64,000 bases of DNA from Halomonas campaniensis (GTDB lineage Bacteria; Pseudomonadota; Gammaproteobacteria; Pseudomonadales; Halomonadaceae), in NCBI RefSeq assembly GCF_002211105.1, contig NZ_JPUA01000032.1, forward strand, positions 16,480 to 80,479, given 5' to 3'. Below the pieces are notes generated by a model. The model was not told the DNA's origin, did no database searches, and saw only the letters and a list, made by a program, of their open reading frames with translations. The position numbers and the translations under genes are program-made. Below are positions 48,553 to 56,753 of the stretch, piece by piece; position 1 is the stretch's first letter, and each line of letters starts with the position of its first letter.

Positions 48553-49052
48553 AGAAACACCTCTTTAACATCTCCAGTGCGCGACACCACTTGCCCCCGA
48601 ACCACTTCGTCGCGCCGTCTTAGCGGGTGCACCAGGGATTAAATAAACCCAAAATACAATCCCTGCACTCGTCGTAGCGCGTGGTAACGAGTATGTGAGA
48701 GGAACGAATATACCGAGGCACCCGCGGGAGGCGGCGCCAGCCGCCCCATGGCACACAACAAGCCCCGCCCCCACAAACCACGAATCTCCACATTGAGCTG
48801 CTTCACTGCATTTGCAATCAAGCCTAACCAAGTTGATCGATTCCGTCATTGCCTAAAACCATGGCTTATCAGATTTAAAAATACTAAAGGAGAGCAAGAA
48901 ACGGGTTTTTCCGATGCTCTCAAAAGCCAATACTGAATTTCCATGGAGCAAAAAAACAAGGCCACCATGGCAACTTTCAGTACAGAACTTAACAATGCCA
49001 ACCATCGCTTGTCGGCAAACGGTTAGCAGGAAACCTTTAAAAAGGACACAAG
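48553..49052. other. 500-base intergenic region, no gene recognised
   Basis: Several short frames exist on both strands, but none has a credible start, ribosome site or protein-like composition. The GC-rich half (about 48580-48800) and AT-richer half (48800-49050) differ in composition. It must hold the promoters of alkB and of the DMT transporter gene, which are divergent. No IS ends or tRNA were seen. Confidence 0.5.
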
Positions 49053-49946
49053 ATGAGAGCAATAGACTATCTACGACTACTGTCGCTAGCAGCTATCTGG
49101 GGAGCTAGCTTCCTTTTTATGCGCATAGCCCCACCGGCGATTGGGCCAATCAATACAGCTTTTTTTAGAGTTTTCTTTGGGCTGATTGGCTTAGCGATCA
49201 TTATATTGTTTATTCATAAAAGTCTTCAATTTAGAGGAAAATTAACAAAGATCCTTATATTAGGCGCTATCAACTCAGGTATCCCGTTTCTTATGTACAG
49301 CATAGCCGCCACATTACTACCCGCTGGATACTCAGCGATTTTGAATGCTACAACACCGTTAATGGGCGCCATGATTGGCTTTTATTTCTTTAGTGAGGGT
49401 TTATCGCTAAGAAAGCTGGTAGGTATAGTACTAGGCATAGCTGGCATTATCATTATTACTAGCGTGGGTGATTCAAATATTGGGGGCAATATCTTCATTG
49501 GCGTATCTGCCTGCATCATAGCAACGATTGGTTACGGTTTTGCGGGCTTTCTTACCCGAAAATGGATAACTCATCAGGGCGGTCTAGATTCCACATTAGT
49601 AGCGTTTGGCAGCCAACTAGGCGCAACCACTTTTCTCGCCCCCTTTATGATCTGGAACCTTTCATCTGGCCCCAGCATAGATTGGCTTCAAGGTGATGTT
49701 TGGATCAGCCTGCTAGCCGTCGGTTTTGTATGCACCTCTCTCGCCTATATTCTGTATTTTAGATTGATCGCTGATATTGGGCCGTTACGCTCACTTACCG
49801 TTACATTCTTGGTGCCACCCTTCGCTGTGCTGTGGGGCTATCTAGTCCTAGACGAGACGATTTCAAGCGGTTTCTTAGCAGGATCTCTGATCGTTTTGCT
49901 TTCCGTATGGCTAATCGTTAGTCCCGATGCTCATAAAGCAGCTTAA
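49053..49946 (+). CDS. EamA/DMT-family transporter
   Basis: The 297-residue protein has ten membrane segments in two EamA repeats, opening LRLLSLAAIWGASFLFMRIA and with the typical AILNATTPLMGAMIGFYFF and second-repeat PLRSLTVTFLVPPFAVLWG. The substrate (often amino acids or metabolites) cannot be predicted. AAAAGGACAC precedes the ATG. Base composition is more AT-rich than its neighbours, a hint of transfer. Confidence 0.9.
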   Translation: MRAIDYLRLLSLAAIWGASFLFMRIAPPAIGPINTAFFRVFFGLIGLAIIILFIHKSLQFRGKLTKILILGAINSGIPFLMYSIAATLLPAGYSAILNATTPLMGAMIGFYFFSEGLSLRKLVGIVLGIAGIIIITSVGDSNIGGNIFIGVSACIIATIGYGFAGFLTRKWITHQGGLDSTLVAFGSQLGATTFLAPFMIWNLSSGPSIDWLQGDVWISLLAVGFVCTSLAYILYFRLIADIGPLRSLTVTFLVPPFAVLWGYLVLDETISSGFLAGSLIVLLSVWLIVSPDAHKAA

Positions 49947-50074
49947 GCCACTAACCTATTTTACTTCTTTCCAATCAGTTGAGGAACGCAACCAAGCATA
50001 CTTGCATCGCCAGAACATACCGCCAACGCGCTACCCGCGTTATACTGGCGTTTTAGCCATAGCGGAGGAAGACC

Positions 50075-50668
50075 ATGCTTCGGCGTCACTTTTTACGGAT
50101 TTCAGGTGTGCTGCTTGCCAGCGCGTGGCTTGCCGGTTGCGCCAGCCCCCAATACTTACAGCTCAGCCCACAGCGCAGCGCGGAGGTGCCGCAGGTAGGC
50201 TCAGGCCAGCAGGTCACTGTGATTGCCCAGGATGGCCGCGAGAGCGATATTATTGGCAACCGTGCAGGCGGCGGTATGTCAACGGCGCATATTACCGTGA
50301 GCAGCCATGAGCTGATTCCGCGTTTGCAGGAAGAGGCCGAGCGCGCCGTGCGGGACATGGGTTTTAGCCCCACCACGGAGCAGGCCGAAGGCCGACCGAG
50401 CTTAACGCTGGAACTTGCCAGCCTCAACTATGCCCGTGGCGACAGCGGCCAGCCACTGGTCGATGAAGCGCGCCTTGAAGGCGTTTTCCGCGCGATAGCT
50501 CAAAATAAGGGCACCACCTATACCGGCACCTATACATCACGCCGTACCCAGGGTTATGCCCTTAAACCGGACGCTGATAGCAACACACGCATGCTCAGTG
50601 ACCTAGTTAGTGATGGCTTGAACCGCGCCTTTAGCGACCCGGAACTGGGCCGTTTACTCGCACGTTAG
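50075..50668 (+). CDS. YajG-family lipoprotein
   Basis: The 197-residue protein has a lipoprotein signal peptide (ISGVLLASAWLAGC, lipobox LAGC with C at 22) and the YajG pattern: YLQLSPQRSAEVPQVG, VTVIAQDGRESDIIGNRAG and the C-terminal SDLVSDGLNRAFSDPELGRLL. It is likely an outer-membrane lipoprotein of unknown function. GGAGGAAG precedes the ATG. Confidence 0.85.
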   Translation: MLRRHFLRISGVLLASAWLAGCASPQYLQLSPQRSAEVPQVGSGQQVTVIAQDGRESDIIGNRAGGGMSTAHITVSSHELIPRLQEEAERAVRDMGFSPTTEQAEGRPSLTLELASLNYARGDSGQPLVDEARLEGVFRAIAQNKGTTYTGTYTSRRTQGYALKPDADSNTRMLSDLVSDGLNRAFSDPELGRLLAR

Positions 50669-50716
50669 GCCTCTCTTTTTCACAGCAGTGTAGACAAGGG
50701 CTGCGTCTTTTAGCTT

Positions 50717-51349
50717 CTAAAGACGTGGCCCGCGTCGTTCCAGTGCCCATACGCTCTCCGTCCGGCCCCGCTCATCGGGTGTGCCCTCTTCCAGAAACGT
50801 TAGCGTGAAGTTGGCAGTGAACAGACTTTCTATTTCGCTATCCGGCACGCTATAGGGCGGCCCAGCACTGCCATCGGGGTGTGACAAACTAATCAGCAGG
50901 CCTTTGGCCCCAGGCGGCACTAGCTGCGCAAGGTGGAACGCATAGCGCTGCCGAGTGGCTGGCGGCAGCGCTATCAGCGAGGCGCGGTCGTAAAATGCAC
51001 CAATCTCGGCAGCCTGCTGAATATGCAGGTGAAAAAAGTCCCCGCACCACAACTCCACATTACCTTGGCGGGAAATCGTAAACCCTGCCTGATGGTAGCG
51101 GGATACGGCGGTACTGCGCTGAGCCAAAAACTGCTCAACCGCCTCAGGTGCAAACTCAATCCCCAGCACTGGATGCCCTTCATCCGCCAGCCAGCGCATA
51201 TCCAGGCTTTTACCACACAGTGGCACCAGCACTTTGGTGCGATTAGCAACCCCAAGTGACGCCCAATGGCGCAGCAACGCCGGATGCGCCTGCTGTAGAT
51301 GAAAGCCAATACGCCCCTCTTGCCAACGCTTGCGCCACTGATCGCTCAT
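50717..51349 (-). CDS. tpm: Thiopurine S-methyltransferase
   Basis: The 210-residue protein matches bacterial TPMT: WRKRWQEGRIGFHLQQAHP, VLVPLCGKSLDMRWLADEGH (SAM-binding motif I), VELWCGDFFHL and YDRASLIALPP. It methylates thiopurines and, in bacteria, selenium and tellurium compounds. The length equals the family standard. It is followed on the same strand by no close gene. Confidence 0.95.
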   Translation of the reverse strand: MSDQWRKRWQEGRIGFHLQQAHPALLRHWASLGVANRTKVLVPLCGKSLDMRWLADEGHPVLGIEFAPEAVEQFLAQRSTAVSRYHQAGFTISRQGNVELWCGDFFHLHIQQAAEIGAFYDRASLIALPPATRQRYAFHLAQLVPPGAKGLLISLSHPDGSAGPPYSVPDSEIESLFTANFTLTFLEEGTPDERGRTESVWALERRGPRL

Positions 51350-51372
51350 GGTTCGGCTGCCTTCAGGTGATC

Positions 51373-52008
51373 TTAGAACCAGCGATCGCGCTTTTTACGC
51401 CGACGGGGTAGGTGCGGCACAATCAGCCCCACCAATAAACCCGCGCCAGCCACACCGCCGCCGTACATAAAGTAGCGCATCAGCAGGTCTTCTTCCTGAG
51501 TCTCCAGGCGCGCTTGGAGCGCCCTCACTTGCCGGCGGGACTGCTCTGCTTGTGCATCCAATTCTTGGTTGCTAGCCTCAAGCTCAGCAATGCGGCGCTC
51601 GCGCAACTCTAACGTCTCCGTCATTGACGCCGTACGCTGCTCCCAGGTTTCATTGATACCCTCAAGCTCCGCGGTGAGCTCCTCTACCTGGGCTTCTAAC
51701 GCAGGTAGCTGTTCAACCGCACTAGGTGTTTCTTGAAGTTCATTGCTCAACACCCAGACCGCATTGCCATCGCTGTTACGCACACGGGTGTAGTCACCGC
51801 TAGTCTCCAACACCTCAACCTGCTCGCCTGCGTTGAGCGTACCGATGATGCGATAACCATCGGTGGGGCCGCTGCGCACATAGGTGCTCAGTTCATCGGT
51901 CACCCATGCCTGATTAGCGGACTGGGCAGTGGCATCGAAGCTGGTAACAGTGAGTAAAAGACCAGCCGCAGCGGCATAATTTCGATAACGAGTTCTATTT
52001 ACTAGCAT
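51373..52008 (-). CDS. SH3-domain, coiled-coil membrane protein (YgiM/TIGR04211-like)
   Basis: The 211-residue protein has a signal peptide (YAAAAGLLLTVTSFDATAQ), a bacterial SH3 domain (TDELSTYVRSGPTDGYRIIGTLNAGEQVEVLE, split: YVRSGPTDGYRIIG), a long coiled coil (about 95-175) and a C-terminal membrane segment (YFMYGGGVAGAGLLVGLIVPHL, split: GAGLLVGLIV) with an RRRKKR tail. This is the plan of TIGR04211/YgiM proteins, probably cell-envelope factors of unknown role. Confidence 0.88.
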   Translation of the reverse strand: MLVNRTRYRNYAAAAGLLLTVTSFDATAQSANQAWVTDELSTYVRSGPTDGYRIIGTLNAGEQVEVLETSGDYTRVRNSDGNAVWVLSNELQETPSAVEQLPALEAQVEELTAELEGINETWEQRTASMTETLELRERRIAELEASNQELDAQAEQSRRQVRALQARLETQEEDLLMRYFMYGGGVAGAGLLVGLIVPHLPRRRKKRDRWF

Positions 52009-52096
52009 GACATCATGTCCTGATTAAAAACGCTGCAAGGCGGACGAAGCCAACAGCGCTTATCGCCTAATTTAGCGGTGCGCTTGTCTCATACGC

Positions 52097-52426
52097 TTAC
52101 CCTTCGCCGCGCGGAGGCAACGGAAAGGGACGGGGGAACTCCGCTACCCGGGCATCGGTTTTGACCGCCTTTAATGGCCCCTCGCGCTCTACTTCATCAA
52201 TGCGCACAATAGCATTTAACGGCAGGTAGCTACGCTTGACGCCATCGAAGGTTCGTTGCAATTTTTCAGTCGCAGGGTCAACCACTACCCGTGAAGCATC
52301 GTCAAAGACAAACTCCTCGACTTCAATAAAGCCCCAGAGTTCGCTTTGAAAGATCTCTCGGACGTATAAATCCCAAATTTCACCCTGCTGGTGAACCACC
52401 ACACGGTAGATCGGCTTGGCCGCCAT
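52097..52426 (-). CDS. DUF1820 family protein
   Basis: The 109-residue protein matches DUF1820: KPIYRVVVHQQGEIWDLYVR, SELWGFIEVEEFVFD, VDPATEKLQRTFDGVKRSYLP and IVRIDEVEREG. The family is conserved in gammaproteobacteria, soluble and uncharacterised. It is divergent from the ATP-grasp gene. Confidence 0.9.
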   Translation of the reverse strand: MAAKPIYRVVVHQQGEIWDLYVREIFQSELWGFIEVEEFVFDDASRVVVDPATEKLQRTFDGVKRSYLPLNAIVRIDEVEREGPLKAVKTDARVAEFPRPFPLPPRGEG

Positions 52427-52631
52427 CTTGGCCTAATCCTCTTGCCATTCGTACATTAAGTTGAACCGCCTAGCTTACCATATTCTCGACGCCGCGCCTT
52501 TAAGCCACCCCTTAGTAAGCTTAGCGTTAATGCTGAGGAAAATGCGCTCATTAGCCGCGCATGCCCCCCTCGTGTATGGTGGTGAGCGTGATTTGGCAAT
52601 TATGTTCGTTCACCAAGTAGGAGTCATCAAC

Positions 52632-53855
52632 ATGCAGAAGGATCCCAACAAGGGCTATATCGCTCTATTAGGCTGGAGTCTCAATGCGATTGAAGCGGCC
52701 GAGAATTTTGACCGTCGCTACATTGTCGTTGCACCTGATTGGGCGGAAGAGTATTGCCAAAAACACGACATTCCCTACGTGCCTTGGAATTTTGAGCGAC
52801 TCAATGACCGCTCGATGGAAATTGCCGAGACACTCAAAGAAAAAGGCGTCGATGTCGCCATTCCGCTCTACGAAGAGACCGTTGAGTGGGCCGGGGCGAT
52901 CAACTCGGTGCTACTGGACAACCCGCGCCTATACGGTCAATCACTGCTGTTGCGCGATAAAGCGTTGATGAAGCGTCGTGCCCAACTAGGCGGCATCCGC
53001 GTGGGAATTTTTGAAGAAGCCCACGATAAAGACGATGTAGTGCGCTTCCTGAAGCGCGTTAACCAGACGCTGCTAAAACTGGACGGCGACCCCAACGACC
53101 CGATTCACCTTAAAGCGTTTGATAAAGCAGGCTGCCTGGGCCACCGCGTTATTCGCACGCCTGATGAGGTCGATACCATCCCGGATGAAGAGTTCCCGGT
53201 GTTGATGGAGTCGCACCTGGATGGCTGGGAATTTGCCGTGGAAGCGTGGATTCATGATGGCAAAATCGCCTTCTTGAACATCTCTGAATACGTGACGCTA
53301 GGTTACTCGGTGTTTGTCCCCGCGTCGCCTGAGCTCGAGATTTACCGTGAACAGATCACCCAACAGATCGAGAAGCTGATTAAAGCGTTCGATATTGAGT
53401 TTGGTTTGATCCACCCAGAATACTTTGTCACCAGCGATGGTGAAATGTACTTTGGCGAAGTGGCCTACCGTCCGCCCGGCTTCAAGGTATTCGAACTGCT
53501 AGAGCGTGTTTACGGCTTCAATGCTTACCAGGCTTCCATGCTGGTGTTCGACCCGAAAGCCACGAAAGAAGAAGTGGCCACGTTTTTCCCGAAAGAAGTG
53601 GTCGATGCCCAAGGCTTTGCCGGTTGCTTTGGCGTTTACCCGCGCCGCCGTGTGGTCAGCCGCTTGGAAATCCCCGAAGAGACTGAAGATCACCCCTACT
53701 TTGAGTCTCATGAGCTAACCTCACCAGTAGAAGAAACCGTTACTAAACGCACCGCGTTTGGTACTCATTGGGGTCTGGTCTACTTTAAAGGCGAAGACGC
53801 GCATACTATTCGCGATCTATTAAAGCGCCAAGAAGACCTCGACTTCTATGTATAA
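52632..53855 (+). CDS. ATP-grasp ligase-like protein
   Basis: From ATG 52632 (TAGGAG 9 bases upstream) the product has 407 residues; the open frame extends upstream without support. ATP-grasp features: a Rossmann-like start (GYIALLGWSLNAIEAAENF), SLLLRDKALMKRRAQLGG, a LLKLDGD strand, a central EEFPVLMESHLDGWEFAVEAWIHDG (split: MESHLDGWEFAVEAW) and FGLIHPEYFVTSDGEMYFGEVAYRPPG (split: MYFGEVAYRPPG) as metal-binding end. Such enzymes join a carboxylate to an amine. The substrate is unknown. It is followed after 30 bases by a 685-residue gene on the same strand. Confidence 0.85.
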   Translation: MQKDPNKGYIALLGWSLNAIEAAENFDRRYIVVAPDWAEEYCQKHDIPYVPWNFERLNDRSMEIAETLKEKGVDVAIPLYEETVEWAGAINSVLLDNPRLYGQSLLLRDKALMKRRAQLGGIRVGIFEEAHDKDDVVRFLKRVNQTLLKLDGDPNDPIHLKAFDKAGCLGHRVIRTPDEVDTIPDEEFPVLMESHLDGWEFAVEAWIHDGKIAFLNISEYVTLGYSVFVPASPELEIYREQITQQIEKLIKAFDIEFGLIHPEYFVTSDGEMYFGEVAYRPPGFKVFELLERVYGFNAYQASMLVFDPKATKEEVATFFPKEVVDAQGFAGCFGVYPRRRVVSRLEIPEETEDHPYFESHELTSPVEETVTKRTAFGTHWGLVYFKGEDAHTIRDLLKRQEDLDFYV

Positions 53856-53885
53856 TCCCCGCTAATGCTGGGATAAGGAGTCACC

Positions 53886-55943
53886 GTGGAGACTGATCAA
53901 GTGACGTCTTCTCAAGAAGATAACAAGCTCGATGGATTATTGAGCCAATTTGATGAGGCCGTGCGCCTGCTGAACCAGGCGCCCGCCTTCTCGAAACCCG
54001 CCAAGCTGCCGCGCGTGATGGATACTGCGCGGCGAGTGTTGCTTCAGGATGGCGGTTGTGAAGCACTGGAGTCCCGCGCCCAAGCGTTTGAGGACTCCGG
54101 TGTGTTTTTGGGCTCCGACTGGGAGACTCCCCAATATTTGGTACCGACCCTGACGACCTTCTCGCTGAAAAGCGCGGATGCCAATGTGGTCGTCATTGAG
54201 GCATTAAGCGAGCTTCGGCTCCTCGCTGTCGCTAAGGGTAACTTTGAACACCCGCTGGTCTCCGCAGAGCATGCGCACCACTACCTTACGCAGGTAATGG
54301 CGATTAATTTATGGCTGCTGTTCTTGCCACCCAGCGAGGCGGAGCGGGAAACCCAAGGGCGACTGGCGACCATTCCTCGCCATCTCTTCCAACACCTAGC
54401 CGATCGCATTGGCTACGAACATATTGTTGATCAACTGATTGATGAGATCTGGCGTATTTTAAAACAGCGCCCGATTCAGGTTGATTCGATCAAACAGATG
54501 ATTACCCAAATCGCCCTGTGTCAGGCTAACCCGGCGATCGATCTTGGCGCGAGCGGCCAGGGCGCTGACCGTCTGGTCAGCTCGCTTTACGGGCCCACCC
54601 AAGCCTGCCGCGAAGATCCTGGCGTCGATGTTTATCGCGAGCGATTAGAGCATATGGATCAGGCTGCTCTGCAGGCCGAATCTACCGGTTTCGCTCGGGC
54701 GATGCACGACACCGGCTTGGTATCGCCTTATCACGCCGTGCTGTTGCGACACCTACTCGAAGAGGGTGACCACTTACTCTCCGAGGCGCTGGGGCTTTCA
54801 TCTACTGGCCGCGACTGCCTACTCTGCTATCGCGAGCTGGTTCAAGCGCTTATTCGAGGCGGTGTTTATCCAGCCACCGCACAAGCGGTTTACGGCCTGG
54901 CGCTGATGCTTGAGCGCGGCATTCTTTATCAGCCGCCGGTGGCGCCCGCCATGTGGCGTCAACTTAATCTGCCGCTATCCGAGTGGGCACAGTCGCGACT
55001 CACCCTGGCCTATGGCGACACGGTTTCTCCTCGGGCACGCTTGATTGAAGGCGTGCTCTGCATGCTGGGGTTACCGCTAGGCGTTGGCCAGGGCAACAAT
55101 CCTACCTGCCAGTCGGCACGTGCACTCTCCATGTGGGCGTACAACGACCCAGACTATCTGCTGCAAATGGTGGCATGGGCAGCCCGAGATGACGAAATCA
55201 TTATGCATTTTGAAGGCCAAGCCATTTCATCCATGGCGAGCCTCTCAGGTGTGGCGACCCAGTTACCCATCGATCTCGACCCGGTTTCGCTGATTGTCGT
55301 GCCCCATCTGGATCGAATTTATGCTGAAATGGGCCGGCGCTGCATTGGCCGTGAAGGTGACCCACACCGCTGGGTGAATCCTGAATTTCACGGTTGGTGG
55401 TCGGGCCGAGGCTTTCGCATCAATGTCGACGTTGCCACCGGCCAACTTAGCGATGTGGACGACTTCATACGCCACTTTTTCGCCTATTATCATCCCTACT
55501 ACAATGGCAACCAGCCGCTGATTCACCCTCAGCCAGCGGGTATTGCGGTCACTGATAGCGCGGCGCGCTTTATCGGCTGGCACGCTATTACCATTTTACG
55601 GGCGTCTCTCGATCCTTCGGAAGTCATGCGGATTTACTTCTATAATCCCAACAATGATAGCGGGCAGGATTGGGGCGATGGCGTCATTGTGAGTACTTCA
55701 GGCAATGGTGAGCGCTTTGGCGAGGCATCGCTGCCTTTCGATCGCTTTGCATCCCGGCTGTATATTTATCACTACGATCCTCTTGAGCGCGTTGACATCG
55801 CTGACGTCACCAGCGAAGAGGTGGAGAATGTTAAACACTACCTGCACCGTAGCTGGGGAGCTTCACGCTTACCGCCTACCGAGCTGCAGGCGGATCAAGG
55901 CTCCAACTCATCCTTACCCAATGCGCCCAAAGATGAAGGGTAA
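53886..55943 (+). CDS. 685-residue protein with candidate Cys-His-Asn catalytic set, unknown
   Basis: I recognise no named family. The N-terminal 380 residues are mostly helical. The C-terminal half contains GNNPTCQSARALSMWAYND (C408), then IGWHAITI (H566) and YFYNPNNDSG (N587). The Cys at the start of a helix, followed by a His and then Asn on strands, has the order of papain-like or transglutaminase-like enzymes. It is soluble, without signal peptide. It lies 30 bases behind the ATP-grasp gene, with GGAG before its GTG-A/ATG start region, so both probably act on the same substrate. The catalytic set is inferred from sequence pattern only. Confidence 0.75.
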   Translation: METDQVTSSQEDNKLDGLLSQFDEAVRLLNQAPAFSKPAKLPRVMDTARRVLLQDGGCEALESRAQAFEDSGVFLGSDWETPQYLVPTLTTFSLKSADANVVVIEALSELRLLAVAKGNFEHPLVSAEHAHHYLTQVMAINLWLLFLPPSEAERETQGRLATIPRHLFQHLADRIGYEHIVDQLIDEIWRILKQRPIQVDSIKQMITQIALCQANPAIDLGASGQGADRLVSSLYGPTQACREDPGVDVYRERLEHMDQAALQAESTGFARAMHDTGLVSPYHAVLLRHLLEEGDHLLSEALGLSSTGRDCLLCYRELVQALIRGGVYPATAQAVYGLALMLERGILYQPPVAPAMWRQLNLPLSEWAQSRLTLAYGDTVSPRARLIEGVLCMLGLPLGVGQGNNPTCQSARALSMWAYNDPDYLLQMVAWAARDDEIIMHFEGQAISSMASLSGVATQLPIDLDPVSLIVVPHLDRIYAEMGRRCIGREGDPHRWVNPEFHGWWSGRGFRINVDVATGQLSDVDDFIRHFFAYYHPYYNGNQPLIHPQPAGIAVTDSAARFIGWHAITILRASLDPSEVMRIYFYNPNNDSGQDWGDGVIVSTSGNGERFGEASLPFDRFASRLYIYHYDPLERVDIADVTSEEVENVKHYLHRSWGASRLPPTELQADQGSNSSLPNAPKDEG

Positions 55944-55973
55944 CAGGCCCTCTTAACGACACTTTCAACCACT

Positions 55974-56732
55974 ATGATGCGACTCGATCAACTGTTGGTC
56001 AGCCAAGGGCTGGCCAGCTCGCGTACCCGCGCCCAAAGGCTTATTCGCCACGGGCGAATAAGCCTTGCCGATAACGGCAAGCCGTTAACCAAAGCGTCTG
56101 AAAAATGGCCCGAAGAGACCCGTTTTGAAGTAGAAGACGATCCCGAAGAGCGCTATGTCTCCCGGGCAGGATTGAAGTTAGAAGCGGTGCTCACAGCGCT
56201 TGAGCTGCGATTTGACGGCTGCACCGTGCTCGATATTGGCCAATCAACCGGCGGCTTCACCGACTGCGCGCTGCGTTTTGGCGCCCGCCATGTGATTGGT
56301 GTCGAAGTTGGCCACGGGCAGTTGGCAGTTGAACTGCGCGGCGACCCACGCGTCACCTGCCTGGAGGGGTTGAATGCCCGCTCGATGAGTAGCGACGAGA
56401 CACTGGCCAAGGTACTTTCTGTTTACCCCCTCGATAGCGCCATTATGGATGTGTCGTTTATATCGCAAACGCTGATTCTGCCCGAGATTGCGGCTCTGCT
56501 GCTATCGGGCGGTCAGTTGATTTCGCTGGTCAAACCACAGTTTGAGCTAACGCCTGGCGCCCTGGATAAACGCGGCGTAGTGCGCGACGCAAAGCGTTTT
56601 GCGGAAGTGGAAACCAATATTCGCAGCGCCTGCGACGCCTGCGGCCTGGCCATCCACCACTGGCAGGAGAGCCCAATTACCGGCGGCGACGGCAACCGAG
56701 AATTCCTCCTGCACGCAGTAAAAGAGGCTTGA
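55974..56732 (+). CDS. tlyA: TlyA-family rRNA 2'-O-methyltransferase
   Basis: The 252-residue protein has an N-terminal S4 domain (MRLDQLLVSQGLASSRTRAQRLI) and an FtsJ-like methyltransferase domain: VSRAGLKLEAVL (catalytic Lys), VLDIGQSTGGFTDCAL (SAM site), IMDVSFIS and LVKPQFEL. TlyA methylates cytidines in 16S/23S rRNA in actinobacteria; the gammaproteobacterial members are assumed to be rRNA methylases. ATG at 55977 is an equally possible start. Confidence 0.9.
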   Translation: MMRLDQLLVSQGLASSRTRAQRLIRHGRISLADNGKPLTKASEKWPEETRFEVEDDPEERYVSRAGLKLEAVLTALELRFDGCTVLDIGQSTGGFTDCALRFGARHVIGVEVGHGQLAVELRGDPRVTCLEGLNARSMSSDETLAKVLSVYPLDSAIMDVSFISQTLILPEIAALLLSGGQLISLVKPQFELTPGALDKRGVVRDAKRFAEVETNIRSACDACGLAIHHWQESPITGGDGNREFLLHAVKEA

Positions 56733-56753
56733 ACAAGAGAGCTTAAAAATGCA

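Noticed and set aside
48565..48849. 94-codon minus-strand frame in the alkB-DMT intergenic region
   Set aside because: No ribosome site, composition unlike a folded protein, and no partner or motif; left as intergenic.
52461..52631. Upstream extension of the ATP-grasp frame by 57 codons
   Set aside because: No ribosome site at the far start and no protein-like pattern; TAGGAG precedes ATG 52632.
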